Notes: generated by a model not told the origin, from the sequence alone. DNA of 64,000 nt from Novosphingobium sp. BW1 (GCF_008107685.1 NZ_VIRF01000088.1:1-64000), one strand, 5' to 3'. Positions 53,508 to 61,577 are shown, counted from the first letter of the stretch. Program-made: numbers and translations.

Positions 53508-53559
53508 CAAAGAAAAGAAGGGCCCGCGCCGTCCGAGGGGAAGGCAGGCGGCGCGGGCC
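53508..53559 (-). terminator. Terminator-like hairpin between capsid and connector genes
   Basis: An exact 11-base stem, GGCCCGCGCCG with CGGCGCGGGCC, closes a 17-base loop, and on the minus strand it is followed by CTTCTTTTCTTTG. It lies about 105 bases past the capsid stop codon inside an otherwise tightly packed cluster. It is probably a partial terminator or an RNA-stabilising hairpin that raises capsid yield over tail genes. No terminator was seen elsewhere in the cluster. Confidence 0.6.
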
Positions 53560-53664
53560 GGGCGCAAGGGCGAGCGGGGAGGGGAAGGCCCGCCAGGCGC
53601 GGAAGGAAGGCTTCCGGACGAGGGAAGAAGCCGTCCTTCTGTGCGCATCTTGCGCCGAGGTGGA

Positions 53665-54807
53665 TCAGGCCGCGATCTTGAGCAGCTTGATCGCGTCGGA
53701 ATCGAGCACCTGGCCGCCCACGCGCTTGGTCGCGTAGAAGTGGACGAAAGGCTTGTTTGTGAACGGATCGCGCAGGATCGCGGTCGCGCTGCGCTCGGCG
53801 ATGAGGTAGCCCGCGCGGAAGTTGCCAAAGGCGATCGGGGTGGCGTTCGCGGCCACGTCGGGCATGTCCGAGGCCTCGACGACTGGGTAGCCGAGCAGGC
53901 GGTCGGGCTGGCCATCGACAAGGCCGGGCTGCCACAGGAAGGCGCCGTCGCTGGTCTTGAGCTTGCGCACCAGGGCCAGGGTCTGCGCGTTCATCACCCA
54001 GCTTGCGCCCTGGCGATGCCCGGCCTTGAGCGCGTGGACGAGATCGATCAGCTTGAGCTCCGGGTTTGCGCCAAGCGTGCTGGCGTTGCCCGAGACAACA
54101 TGCTGGAGCGTGCCGAACTGGCGCGTGGCATCGCCCGCCGTGCTGGTCGTGCCGGTGATGAAGCCGCGGGGCTGGTTGGTGCCCGAACCCGATACGAAGG
54201 CAGCCCCTTCGGCGCGCGCGAACTCGGTCGCGATCTCGTCGGCGAGCCAGGTGGGCAAGTCGAAGCCGGCATCGTCGAGCATGGCCTGACTGGCGGCCGG
54301 GTTGGCATAGAGTTCACCCGTCGGCGGGGCGATCTCGGCGAAGCTGGGCGAGTCTGTTTCGGGGCGCGCGGCGGTCTCGCTGACCCAGCCCGATGCGGTG
54401 CCGCCGGTCGAGATCAGCTTGCGGTAGCCCGCCGAGCCGGTCTGGACGACCTGCGCGATCGAACGGATCGGGCTGACCGCCTTGAGGCGCGCGGCGATGA
54501 GTGCATCGATCTCGCGCGGGACGGCATAGCCGCCGTCGGCGGGGACGGCGCCGGAGATCGACTTCCACTCGGTCTCGCGCCCGGCGCGCAGGTAGCCATC
54601 GACGAAGCCCTTGAGTTCCAGGCTCGGCGCGCCTTCGGCGGAGCCGGCGATGACAGGGCGGGCCGCGGCACGGCTGACGCGATCGAGGCGCGCCTTCACC
54701 TCGTCAACATCGCCGCGCAGAGCCTCGACGCTCTGTTCGGTCGCATCCATGCGGGTGACGAGGTCAAAGGACGAATCGAGCGATTCGGCCGGGACGGAAT
54801 TTTCCAT
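53665..54807 (-). CDS. GTA major capsid protein, HK97 fold (g5-like)
   Basis: A 380-residue capsid protein of the HK97 family. Residues 1-60 look like the coiled-coil delta domain (FDLVTRMDATEQSVEALRGD) removed by the protease. The mature part shows SGAVPADGGYAVPREIDALI, YRKLISTGGTASGWVSETAA and SGSGTNQPRGFITG, standard capsid blocks. The C-terminal FYATKRVGGQVLDSDAIKLL closes the fold. It follows the protease gene by 85 bases with its own ribosome site (AAAGGTG), consistent with high expression. Confidence 0.92.
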   Translation of the reverse strand: MENSVPAESLDSSFDLVTRMDATEQSVEALRGDVDEVKARLDRVSRAAARPVIAGSAEGAPSLELKGFVDGYLRAGRETEWKSISGAVPADGGYAVPREIDALIAARLKAVSPIRSIAQVVQTGSAGYRKLISTGGTASGWVSETAARPETDSPSFAEIAPPTGELYANPAASQAMLDDAGFDLPTWLADEIATEFARAEGAAFVSGSGTNQPRGFITGTTSTAGDATRQFGTLQHVVSGNASTLGANPELKLIDLVHALKAGHRQGASWVMNAQTLALVRKLKTSDGAFLWQPGLVDGQPDRLLGYPVVEASDMPDVAANATPIAFGNFRAGYLIAERSATAILRDPFTNKPFVHFYATKRVGGQVLDSDAIKLLKIAA

Positions 54808-54892
54808 GGGGTATCACCTTTCGCGGGGAGTGGAGCCGCCCGCGACGGGCGGCAGGGAAACGGGGAAGGAAGGGGAGCGGGGCGCGCGGACC

Positions 54893-55330
54893 TCAGGAGA
54901 CGAGGTGGACGCGCGCGCCGTGCTGCATGGGGTGGGTGACGAGGCTCACCTCGAAGAGGTCGACGGCGAGTAACTCGCGGCCTGCAGGCCCGGTTCGGCT
55001 GGTGCGGGCCCGGTAGCCGAAGGAGAGGCCGGTCACGTTCCCGCGCTTCAGGGCAAGGCCAGGGGCGGCCTCGGGCCGGTCGAGCGCGGCAATCACGCGA
55101 AGGCCCCGGGCATCCTCGGAAACGGCCTCGATCCAACCGATGCGCAGGTCCGCGCGGTGTTGCCACAGGAGCGGCAACGGGTCCTCGCGCGCGGCCAGGG
55201 TGCGGGCGAAGGCGCCGCGTCGGATCGTGTCGCGGCCGGCATCGGGTGTGTCGAAGAGGGCTGCGTAGCCTGCAAAGCGCAAGGTGGAGCTGCGCGCGGG
55301 CGCGTGGGTAAACGGGGCAGGCGCGATCAC
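54893..55330 (-). CDS. GTA prohead protease, HK97 family (g4-like)
   Basis: A 145-residue serine protease that cleaves the capsid delta domain. RFAGYAALFDTPDAGRDTIR, GAFARTLAAREDPLPLLWQH and VTGLSFGYRARTSRT, then LFEVSLVTHPMQ are conserved; the catalytic His is in LLWQHRADL and Ser in GLSFGY. The start is GTG at 55330 in a GTGA overlap with the preceding small gene. Length is typical for GTA proteases, which are shorter than phage ones. Confidence 0.88.
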   Translation of the reverse strand: MIAPAPFTHAPARSSTLRFAGYAALFDTPDAGRDTIRRGAFARTLAAREDPLPLLWQHRADLRIGWIEAVSEDARGLRVIAALDRPEAAPGLALKRGNVTGLSFGYRARTSRTGPAGRELLAVDLFEVSLVTHPMQHGARVHLVS

Positions 55331-55635
55331 CGCAGCATCTCTGTTGCGCCGAGCCGGACTGCAAGGCCGAGCAAGAGCAGGGCGAGGAACCCGCGCACCG
55401 CCCAGCCGACCGCGGCGTTGCGCGCGCTGGTCTTGGCATCGCGCCAGGCCCGCAGCAATTCGCGCAGTTCGCAGAGGTCCTCGGGTGCAGTGTCGTCATC
55501 GAGGCCGATGAGGGCCAGCATGCGCTGTGCGCCCACTTCGCTCGCCTCTTCGACGATCGCGCGCAGCGTCACCAGGTCCGAACCTTCGGCAGCGGCCTGC
55601 GCGATCAGGCCGACCAGCATATCCTTCTGATTCAT
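55327..55635 (-). CDS. Small GTA protein (g3.5-like, DUF6127)
   Basis: A 102-residue protein between portal and protease, the place of R. capsulatus g3.5. DMLVGLIAQAAAEGSDLVTL and RAIVEEASEVGAQRMLALIG are helical; the C-terminus contains one membrane-like segment (AVRGFLALLLLGLAVRLGA). It overlaps both neighbours by four bases (ATGA and GTGA). No function is established; a membrane-contact role is only suggested by the hydrophobic segment. Confidence 0.75.
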   Translation of the reverse strand: MNQKDMLVGLIAQAAAEGSDLVTLRAIVEEASEVGAQRMLALIGLDDDTAPEDLCELRELLRAWRDAKTSARNAAVGWAVRGFLALLLLGLAVRLGATEMLR

Positions 55636-56828
55636 GATTTGTTCTCCGGATGGCCAGTCGTGGCGGTGGGCAAAGTGGCGCGCGAGGACGAACGGGGCGA
55701 TAGGCCGAGCAGGGCGCGCTTCTCGTCCACGTCGAGGAAATCGGCGTCGGAGACCTGCGCCCAGAGCCGCTCGCGGTCCTCGGCCAGCGCAGGCACTCGG
55801 TCGAGGTCGATGGCGAGATCGGCTTCGGGAAACCAGGGGCTGAGGGCTTCGCTCAGGCCGGCCAGCAGCTTGGCGGCTAGCGGCAGGAGGGTCAGGCGCC
55901 AGAGCGCGCGGTTGGCCTCGCGGTAGTTGGCATAGGTCGCATCGCCGGGCAGGCCCAGCAGCATTGGGGGAACCCCGAAGGCGAGCGCTACGTCGCGCGC
56001 GGCGGCAGCTTTCAGTGTTGCGAAGTCCATGTCCGCCGGGCTCATCGCCATGGCCTGCCAGGTAAGCCCGCCTTCGAGCAGCATGGGGCGTCCAGCGTTA
56101 CCCACGCCCGAAAAGGCGCTGGAAAGCTCGCTCTTGAGGCGTTCGAACTGGTCGGGGCTGAGGGGCGTGCCCTCGCCCGTGTCGTAGACCAGCGCGCCCG
56201 AGGGGCGGGCCGCGTTCTCGAGCAGCTGGCGGTTCCATTCCGAGGCTGCGTTGTGGGTGGCGACGGCCTGATCGGCGGCACACAGGCAGCCCGCGCCGTA
56301 ATGGTCGTCGCCGGGATGGAAGTGGCGGATATGGACGAGGTTGGGCGAGGCGTCCTCATCCAGAGCGGGGATCGTAATGCGCTTGCCCGCGACCTCGTAG
56401 CTGTAGGCCGTTGGCCAGCCGTCGCTACCGGCAAGGACGGTGATGCGCTCGGGGCGCAGGGCGAAGAGCTCGACAGGGTAGCCACGCGCATCCTTCAGGA
56501 TCTGTACGTAGGCATTGCCGTGAAGAAGCAGCTGCGCGGCGAGCGTTTCGAGCAGCGACTGGCCCGCGCTGGTCGCGTTCACCAGCCGGGCGAGGGCGGG
56601 GTCGGCTGGCTTGAGCGGCGCGCCCGCGATGCCTTCGGCCACTAGGCGCACGGCGCGCTGGGCGACCGGGTTCTCGAGGTAGGCGCGCTGGACGGAGCCG
56701 GTGTACTCATAGGGCGCGCGGCCCGAGCCTCCCTCGGCGAAGTACCAGGGCGAGGCGGCGCCGCGCGCCAGCGGCACGCGCGCGGTTTCACCCTTGAAGG
56801 CGGCGGCAAGCGTATCGAGGAAGGACAT
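55632..56828 (-). CDS. GTA portal protein, HK97 family (g3-like)
   Basis: A 398-residue portal. YTGSVQRAYLENPVAQRAVR, LLETLAAQLLLHGNAYVQIL and GVPPMLLGLPGDATYANYRE are the classic HK97 portal segments; FPEADLAIDLDRVPALAEDR is near the wing/crown end. It forms the dodecameric ring through which DNA enters. The ATG at 56828 follows a small hairpin gap after the large terminase; the stop overlaps the next gene by ATGA. Confidence 0.9.
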   Translation of the reverse strand: MSFLDTLAAAFKGETARVPLARGAASPWYFAEGGSGRAPYEYTGSVQRAYLENPVAQRAVRLVAEGIAGAPLKPADPALARLVNATSAGQSLLETLAAQLLLHGNAYVQILKDARGYPVELFALRPERITVLAGSDGWPTAYSYEVAGKRITIPALDEDASPNLVHIRHFHPGDDHYGAGCLCAADQAVATHNAASEWNRQLLENAARPSGALVYDTGEGTPLSPDQFERLKSELSSAFSGVGNAGRPMLLEGGLTWQAMAMSPADMDFATLKAAAARDVALAFGVPPMLLGLPGDATYANYREANRALWRLTLLPLAAKLLAGLSEALSPWFPEADLAIDLDRVPALAEDRERLWAQVSDADFLDVDEKRALLGLSPRSSSRATLPTATTGHPENKS

Positions 56829-56914
56829 GACCGGCCTTTCTCCCGCAAGCGGGACAAGCAAAGAGATGGGAGGGGGAGGGGGCGGAAGGCCTGATGGAGA
56901 GGGCTCCCTCCGTA

Positions 56915-58237
56915 TCAGGCGAGGCGCACGCGCGGCTGCACGCTCTTGCCCAGAAGCAATTCGGTGAGTGCCCAGACCAGCGCATCGGCGCGGTCGGGCG
57001 AGCGGCCGGGACCCTGGTAGGTACCTCCGGCCAGAAGCCCGCACATCTCGTCCTCGAGATCGGGGAAGGTTCCCGCGTGACGTACCCGGCCCGCTTCGTA
57101 GAGCGCGGCAACAGGTTCGGCGCGGGCAACCTTGCCCCGGCTGGCATGGACGAGGCGCAAGGGGAGGGCGAAGTCTGCGGCGCGCAGGACGCTGGCGACC
57201 ATCGCGCCGCCCTGGTTGGCTTCGGCAATGACGCGTTCGGCCTGCCAGGCCGAGGCGGCGGTAGCGGCCGCACGGGCCCAGCGCTCGGGGCTGGCCTTGC
57301 GCACCGAGGCATCGGCGAGGACATGGGCACGGCCCGTCGAATCGAGACCCGCGACCACGATTCCGCAGGCATCGCCGCCTGCCGACGCGGGAGGGTCGAC
57401 CCCCACGACAACGCGTATGAGGTCGGTAGGTGAGGCTCCGCGGCAGGCTTCGAGGTGCGCGCGGCTCCACAGTGCGCCATCGATGTCGGCGAGAAGTTCG
57501 CCGTCGAGCTCCTGGCGACCCAGCTGACTTTGCCCGTAGGCGCGGCGCACGTGGGAGAGAAAGGTGGGCGGCAGGTTGGCCGCGTTGTCTTCGGTGCGGC
57601 CACGGGTAATGGCGAGCGTTTCGTCCGGTTCCGCAAGCAACCGGGTGACGAGGGGCACCGCGCGCGGCGTGGTAGTGGCGGCAAGCTGGGGGCGTTCACC
57701 CAGGCGCAGGCCCAGGACGAGGTTGTCGTAGGCGCGCACCGCGCGCTCGGAGGCATTGTCCCACTTGGCGATTTCGTCGCACCAGGCGTGGCTGTGCTGG
57801 GGACCGCGCAGGGATTCGGGCTCAGCGGCGGAGAACAGAAGGGCCTGTGCGCCATTGGGCCAGACGAGGCGGCGCAGCGAGGGTTCAAAGACAGGGCGGC
57901 GGCGCGCGGGGCAGATGGCAAGGAGGCCGCTCTCGCCCTCGACCATGACCGCGCGCACTTCGGGCAGGCTCGCGCCGACAAGGGCAATGCGGGCGTTCGG
58001 ATCGACCTCGGCAACGCTGCGCACCCATTCGGCCCCGGCGCGGGTCTTGCCAAAGCCGCGCCCGGCCATGATCAGCCAGGTCCGCCAGTCGCCGTCAGGG
58101 GCCAGCTGTTCGGGCCGCGCCCAGAGCTTCCAATGGGTTTCCAGTTCCTCGCGCTCGGCCTCGGTCAAGGCGCGCAGGACCTGGTGGCGGTGCTCGGGCG
58201 CCATGGCCAGGAGGATCTGGAGATGCTCACTGTGCAT
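56915..58237 (-). CDS. GTA large terminase (g2-like)
   Basis: A 440-residue packaging motor. Walker A IMAGRGFGKTRAGAEW is at about residues 56-71 and Walker B ends in CDE (SHAWCDEIAKWDNA). The C-terminal nuclease has DPPASAGGDACGIVV and DRADALVWALTELL, with the expected acidic residues. In GTAs this enzyme cuts headfuls of host DNA without a pac site. The ATG at 58237 overlaps the small terminase gene by 11 bases. All motifs are intact. Confidence 0.92.
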   Translation of the reverse strand: MHSEHLQILLAMAPEHRHQVLRALTEAEREELETHWKLWARPEQLAPDGDWRTWLIMAGRGFGKTRAGAEWVRSVAEVDPNARIALVGASLPEVRAVMVEGESGLLAICPARRRPVFEPSLRRLVWPNGAQALLFSAAEPESLRGPQHSHAWCDEIAKWDNASERAVRAYDNLVLGLRLGERPQLAATTTPRAVPLVTRLLAEPDETLAITRGRTEDNAANLPPTFLSHVRRAYGQSQLGRQELDGELLADIDGALWSRAHLEACRGASPTDLIRVVVGVDPPASAGGDACGIVVAGLDSTGRAHVLADASVRKASPERWARAAATAASAWQAERVIAEANQGGAMVASVLRAADFALPLRLVHASRGKVARAEPVAALYEAGRVRHAGTFPDLEDEMCGLLAGGTYQGPGRSPDRADALVWALTELLLGKSVQPRVRLA

Positions 58238-58739
58238 CGGACGTTCCTGCCTTGGGGATGGAGGGGGCCGCGTCAAAACTGCGGGCGCGCATCTTCTCGA
58301 TCTTGGCGTTGATGGAATCGAGAATGGCTTCGCTGTTGCGGTTCTCGACGATGGCACGCTGGCGGGCGGCGGATTCGCGGTGCGCGGTCAACAGGCGAAA
58401 GGCGGTGGCGTTGTCGAAAACGCGGGTGCCACGCTTCGCGCCCGTTGGCGGCTTGATCTCCCCTTCGCGCAGGCGCTGCAGGAGGGTCATTTCCAGGTGG
58501 TCGTAGCCCTCGCACAGGGCTTCCTGCCACTGGCAGTAGAATTCCGGATCATCGCGGCGCGCCTCGTAGGCGGTGGAGGAGGCAACCCCTGCCGCTTTGG
58601 CCGAGGCGCTGACGTTCGAGGTGGCCGCCAGTTCGGCCAGGAAGCGCCTGCGCCAGTTGCGCGGGGCCGCAGGCTTCTTGGCAGGGGCACGCGTCCGTTC
58701 CGGGCGCGCGCCACCTGCGGACGAGGTCGTGTCCGCCAT
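58227..58739 (-). CDS. GTA small terminase-like DNA-binding protein (g1-like)
   Basis: A 170-residue protein. A basic disordered start (PERTRAPAKKPAAPRNWRRR) leads to a helix-turn-helix (FLAELAATSNVSASAKAAGV, SSTAYEARRDDPEFYCQWQE), then an oligomerisation helix region. It is the first gene of the cluster, as g1 in R. capsulatus, now considered the small terminase. The conserved NAEAILDSINAKIEKMRAR-like tail (NRNSEAILDSINAKIEKMRA) follows. Its promoter is predicted at 58818-58846. Confidence 0.82.
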   Translation of the reverse strand: MADTTSSAGGARPERTRAPAKKPAAPRNWRRRFLAELAATSNVSASAKAAGVASSTAYEARRDDPEFYCQWQEALCEGYDHLEMTLLQRLREGEIKPPTGAKRGTRVFDNATAFRLLTAHRESAARQRAIVENRNSEAILDSINAKIEKMRARSFDAAPSIPKAGTSDAQ

Positions 58740-58817
58740 GGGCTCTCCGTGTGGGCATCGATGGAAGGGGAAGGCCGGGAGAAGCGATTCGCTGGTCTCA
58801 TCCGGCGTTGTTCCCCT

Positions 58818-58846
58818 TGTGTACCAATATCAATATAAAATGTCAA
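58818..58846 (-). promoter_or_regulatory. Predicted promoter of the GTA cluster
   Basis: On the minus strand TTGACA, a 17-base AT-rich spacer and TACACA form a housekeeping-type promoter with consensus -35. It stands in a short AT-rich island (58820-58860) about 80 bases before the small terminase start. In R. capsulatus the GTA promoter depends on the activator GafA; no gafA homologue lies in this window, and no operator was recognised. Confidence 0.5.
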
Positions 58847-58931
58847 GAGTACTAACCAGACAGGTTATCTCTTGCCGCGCTCCAGGAAGGTCATTAAGCA
58901 CACGAGCCTTAGTGATTAACCGGGGTTCCTG

Positions 58932-59570
58932 ATGCTGCGACGCCTTTACGACTGGACCATGGCCAAGGCGTCGCACCGCCATGCCGAGCGCTGGCTGGCA
59001 GGGGTCTCCTTCGTAGAATCGAGCTTCTTTCCGATCCCGCCGCACCCGCTGCTGGGGCTTATGTGCCTGGCCGAGCCGAAGAAAGCGGTGCGCTTTGCCG
59101 CGATCACCACGCTGGCCTCGGTGCTGGGCGGTCTGTTCGGCTACCTGATCGGCTATTTCGTCTATGACCTGGTCGGTGAGCCGATGCTGGCCGCGCTGGG
59201 CCTTGCCGAAAGCTTCCCCAAGGTGCGCTGCTACTTCCAGGCGCACGGCGAACTGGCCGTGCTGCTGGGGGCGATGACGCCGCTGCCGTTCAAGCTGCTG
59301 ACGATCATGGCCGGGTTCATGGAGATGAACTTCCTGACCTTCGTGATTTCCGCGCTGGTCGGGCGCGGTGTGATCTTCATGACGGTGGGCGTACTCTTCC
59401 GCCTGTTCGGGGCTCCGATCAAGGCGATTATTGACAAGCACCTGGGCAAGGTGACGGCGCTCTTCGGGGTTCTGCTGGTTGGCGGCTTCGCCGTGCTTTC
59501 GCTAGTGGGCGGCAGTGCGAAGGAAACGCAGGAGACCTGTGCGCCAAGCGAGCTCGCCGCTCCGGCCTGA
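58932..59570 (+). CDS. YqaA-type small integral membrane protein (DedA-related)
   Basis: A 212-residue inner-membrane protein. FVESSFFPIPPHPLLGLMCL and GYLIGYFVYDLVGEPMLAAL, with MTPLPFKLLTIMAGFMEMNF, are the VTT/SNARE-associated pattern of the YqaA and DedA families, with four to five membrane spans. Related proteins act in lipid carrier or membrane homeostasis, but YqaA itself is uncharacterised. It is divergent from the GTA cluster. The ATG at 58932 follows GGGGTTCC. Confidence 0.82.
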   Translation: MLRRLYDWTMAKASHRHAERWLAGVSFVESSFFPIPPHPLLGLMCLAEPKKAVRFAAITTLASVLGGLFGYLIGYFVYDLVGEPMLAALGLAESFPKVRCYFQAHGELAVLLGAMTPLPFKLLTIMAGFMEMNFLTFVISALVGRGVIFMTVGVLFRLFGAPIKAIIDKHLGKVTALFGVLLVGGFAVLSLVGGSAKETQETCAPSELAAPA

Positions 59571-59683
59571 TCGGGGCGCCGGGTCGAAGGAACCTTGCGG
59601 GCCTTCCCGCGCTTCTCCTGTGAATTTCGCAGACCGGCCCCGCGTGTGAGCGAGGCCCTGCGCGCAGCAGGAGGAATTGACCG

Positions 59684-60238
59684 ATGCCGTTCAAGATCGC
59701 CGTCGTCGTGGGGAGCATCCGCGCCGCGTCCACCAACCGCAAGGTTGCCGAGGCGCTGACCCGTCTGGACGTGGCCAAGGAGCACACCTTCACCTTCGCC
59801 GACATCTCCGGCCTGCCGCTCTACACCGAAGAAGATGACGAGGCGCAGGCCCCTGCGGTGAAGGCGCTTAAGACTTTGATCGAGGATTCCGACGGCGTGA
59901 TCTTCGCGACGCCCGAGTACAACCGCTCGATGCCCGGCGTTCTCAAGAACGCGATCGACCACGCCTCGCGCCCTTGGGGCAAGAGCAGCTGGCTGGGCAA
60001 GCCCGCGGCGGTTTTCGGGGTCTCGCCCAGCGCAATCGGGACCGCGATGGCGCAGCAGCACCTGAGCAACGTGATTGCGTGCCTGGGCATGCCTACGCTG
60101 ACCCAGCCCGAGGTCTTCCTGCAGTGGAAGGATGGCCTCGTTACCGAGGAAGGCACGATCGGCGAGGGATCGGCCGACTTCCTGGGCGATTTCATGGCAA
60201 GGTTCGTCGACCTCGTGGCGCTTCACGCCAAGGCCTGA
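59684..60238 (+). CDS. NADPH-dependent FMN reductase
   Basis: A 184-residue flavodoxin-fold enzyme. VVVGSIRAASTNRKVAEAL is the FMN phosphate loop, DGVIFATPEYNRSMPGVLKN carries the conserved Pro-Glu-Tyr-Asn flavin contact, and NAIDHASRPWGKSSWLGKP completes the site. Members reduce FMN or quinones, azo dyes or chromate. The ATG at 59684 follows GCAGGAGG. A strong bidirectional terminator follows. Confidence 0.9.
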   Translation: MPFKIAVVVGSIRAASTNRKVAEALTRLDVAKEHTFTFADISGLPLYTEEDDEAQAPAVKALKTLIEDSDGVIFATPEYNRSMPGVLKNAIDHASRPWGKSSWLGKPAAVFGVSPSAIGTAMAQQHLSNVIACLGMPTLTQPEVFLQWKDGLVTEEGTIGEGSADFLGDFMARFVDLVALHAKA

Positions 60239-60262
60239 TCGCCTTCGGCCCTCAAGGACATG

Positions 60263-60304
60263 AAAAAAGGGCGGCCGGGTTTGAAACCCCGGCCGCCCTT
60301 TTTT
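60263..60304. terminator. Bidirectional intrinsic terminator
   Basis: A long stem (AAAAAAGGGCGGCCGGG with its complement) around a TTTGAAAC loop lies between the convergent FMN reductase and serine palmitoyltransferase genes. Both arms are flanked by A/T runs, so it can stop transcription from either side. Confidence 0.9.
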
Positions 60305-60327
60305 GCGCTGGACTGTTTCTGGAAGAA

Positions 60328-61566
60328 TCAGCCCAGGATGTTCACGGCCTCACCCGCGCGGGTGAACATGCCGATGATCTGCTGGACCTGCTCGGCCGAG
60401 TGCTCGGCGCACAGCGAGCAGCGCAGCAGCGTCATGTTGGCCGGGGTTGCCGGGGGACGTGCAAGGTTGACGTAGAGGCCTTCGTGCAGGAGCGCTTCCC
60501 ACATCGCCGCGCCGCGTTCGAGGTCCGGCATGATGACCGAGATGATCGCGCTCTGCGGCTCGGTGGTGCCGAGCTGGAAGCCCGCGTCGGTCAGGCCCTT
60601 GTGCAGCGTCTTGGAGTTTTCCCAGAGGTGCGCGCGCTTTTCGCCCGCGTCCATCAGCTTGCGGATCGAGGTGCAGGCCGTTGCGACGACGCTCGGCGGC
60701 AGGCTGGCGGTGAAGACGTAAGGACGGCAGACGAGGCGCATGACCTCGAACTTGGGGTGGTTCGAGACGCAGAAGCCGCCGACCGTGCCGACTGACTTGG
60801 AGAAGGTGCCGATGACGAAGTCGACATCGTCGAGCACACCCTGCTCTTCGGCAACACCCCGGCCGTTGGGGCCGATGAAGCCCATCGAGTGCGCTTCATC
60901 GACGAGCACCATCGCGCCGTACTTCTTGGCGGTCGCGATCATTTCCTTGAGTGGTGCGATGTCGCCCAGCATCGAGTAGACGCCTTCGAGCACGACCAGC
61001 TTGCCCGCGCCTTCGGGAATGCGACGCAGGCGCTTTTCCATGGCTTCGATGTCGTTGTGCTTGAAGGGGACGACTTCGGCGTCGCCCATCTTGCACCCGT
61101 CCCAGATCGAGGCGTGGCTGTCGATGTCGAGGACGATGTAGTCGCCCTTGCCCGCGATCGTCGAAATGATGCCCAGGTTCGCCTGGTAGCCGGTCGAAAA
61201 GACCATGGCGTGCTTCATGTCGTAGAAGTCGCAAAGCGCCTGCTCGACCGCCTTGTGCGGCGAGTATGTGCCGTTGAGCACGCGGCTGCCGGTCGTGCCA
61301 GAACCGAAATCGTCGAGCGCCTGCTTGCCCGCCGCGATGACGTCGGGGTCGAAGGTCATGCCCATGTAATTGTAGGTGCCGAGCAGGATGGTCTCGCGCC
61401 CGTTGCACATCGCGACCGTGGGCGAGATCACGCGCTCCATGACGAGGCCGAAGGGATCGGTTACGCCCGTGGAAAGCAGGTCCGTGCGCATCTTGATGAG
61501 CGGGTCGAACTTGCTGAACAGGTCGGCGTGGTCAGCCGTTTGGTTTTCGCTGATCATGTCGGTCAT
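60328..61566 (-). CDS. spt: Serine palmitoyltransferase
   Basis: A 412-residue alpha-oxoamine synthase that condenses serine with palmitoyl thioester to 3-ketosphinganine, the first step of sphingolipid synthesis. LLGTYNYMGMTFDPDVIAAG, GSGTTGSRVLNGTYSPHKAV, VDEAHSMGFIGPNGRG and GTFSKSVGTVGGFC (PLP lysine in the last) identify the enzyme; the closely related KBL and AONS lack the soluble SPT start. An acyl carrier protein gene lies 11 bases upstream on the same strand, so palmitoyl-ACP is a likely donor. The ATG at 61566 was chosen; a second ATG is three codons later. Confidence 0.93.
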   Translation of the reverse strand: MTDMISENQTADHADLFSKFDPLIKMRTDLLSTGVTDPFGLVMERVISPTVAMCNGRETILLGTYNYMGMTFDPDVIAAGKQALDDFGSGTTGSRVLNGTYSPHKAVEQALCDFYDMKHAMVFSTGYQANLGIISTIAGKGDYIVLDIDSHASIWDGCKMGDAEVVPFKHNDIEAMEKRLRRIPEGAGKLVVLEGVYSMLGDIAPLKEMIATAKKYGAMVLVDEAHSMGFIGPNGRGVAEEQGVLDDVDFVIGTFSKSVGTVGGFCVSNHPKFEVMRLVCRPYVFTASLPPSVVATACTSIRKLMDAGEKRAHLWENSKTLHKGLTDAGFQLGTTEPQSAIISVIMPDLERGAAMWEALLHEGLYVNLARPPATPANMTLLRCSLCAEHSAEQVQQIIGMFTRAGEAVNILG

Positions 61567-61577
61567 ACTGGTTTCTT

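Larger units (their letters stand above)
44480..58739 (-). mobile_element. Gene transfer agent (GTA) structural gene cluster, RcGTA-type
   Basis: Eighteen consecutive minus-strand genes encode a complete small tailed particle: terminases, portal, protease, capsid, connectors, tail tube, chaperones, tape measure, distal tail, hub, peptidase, tail tip and a DUF2793 protein. The order is that of the Rhodobacter capsulatus GTA g1-g15. No integrase, repressor, replication, excision or lysis gene and no attachment repeats are visible, and GC content equals the surroundings, so this is a host-maintained GTA rather than a recent prophage. GTAs package random host DNA and pass it to kin. The cluster ends where the DUF2793 gene stops, next to the porin gene. 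Whether it is functional cannot be told; every frame looks intact. Confidence 0.85.

Noticed and set aside
53488-54939. A 483-codon plus-strand frame opposite the capsid gene
   Set aside because: Shadow of the capsid and its 3' gap; the Arg/Gly-rich translation has no family features.
44480-58739. Interpretation as a recently integrated prophage
   Set aside because: No integrase, att repeats, repressor, replication or lysis genes are present, GC matches the flanks, and gene order is that of GTAs.
58890-58922. A CtrA-like site near the yqaA start (two TTAA cores)
   Set aside because: The two TTAA elements are 18 bases apart instead of seven, so it does not match the full site.
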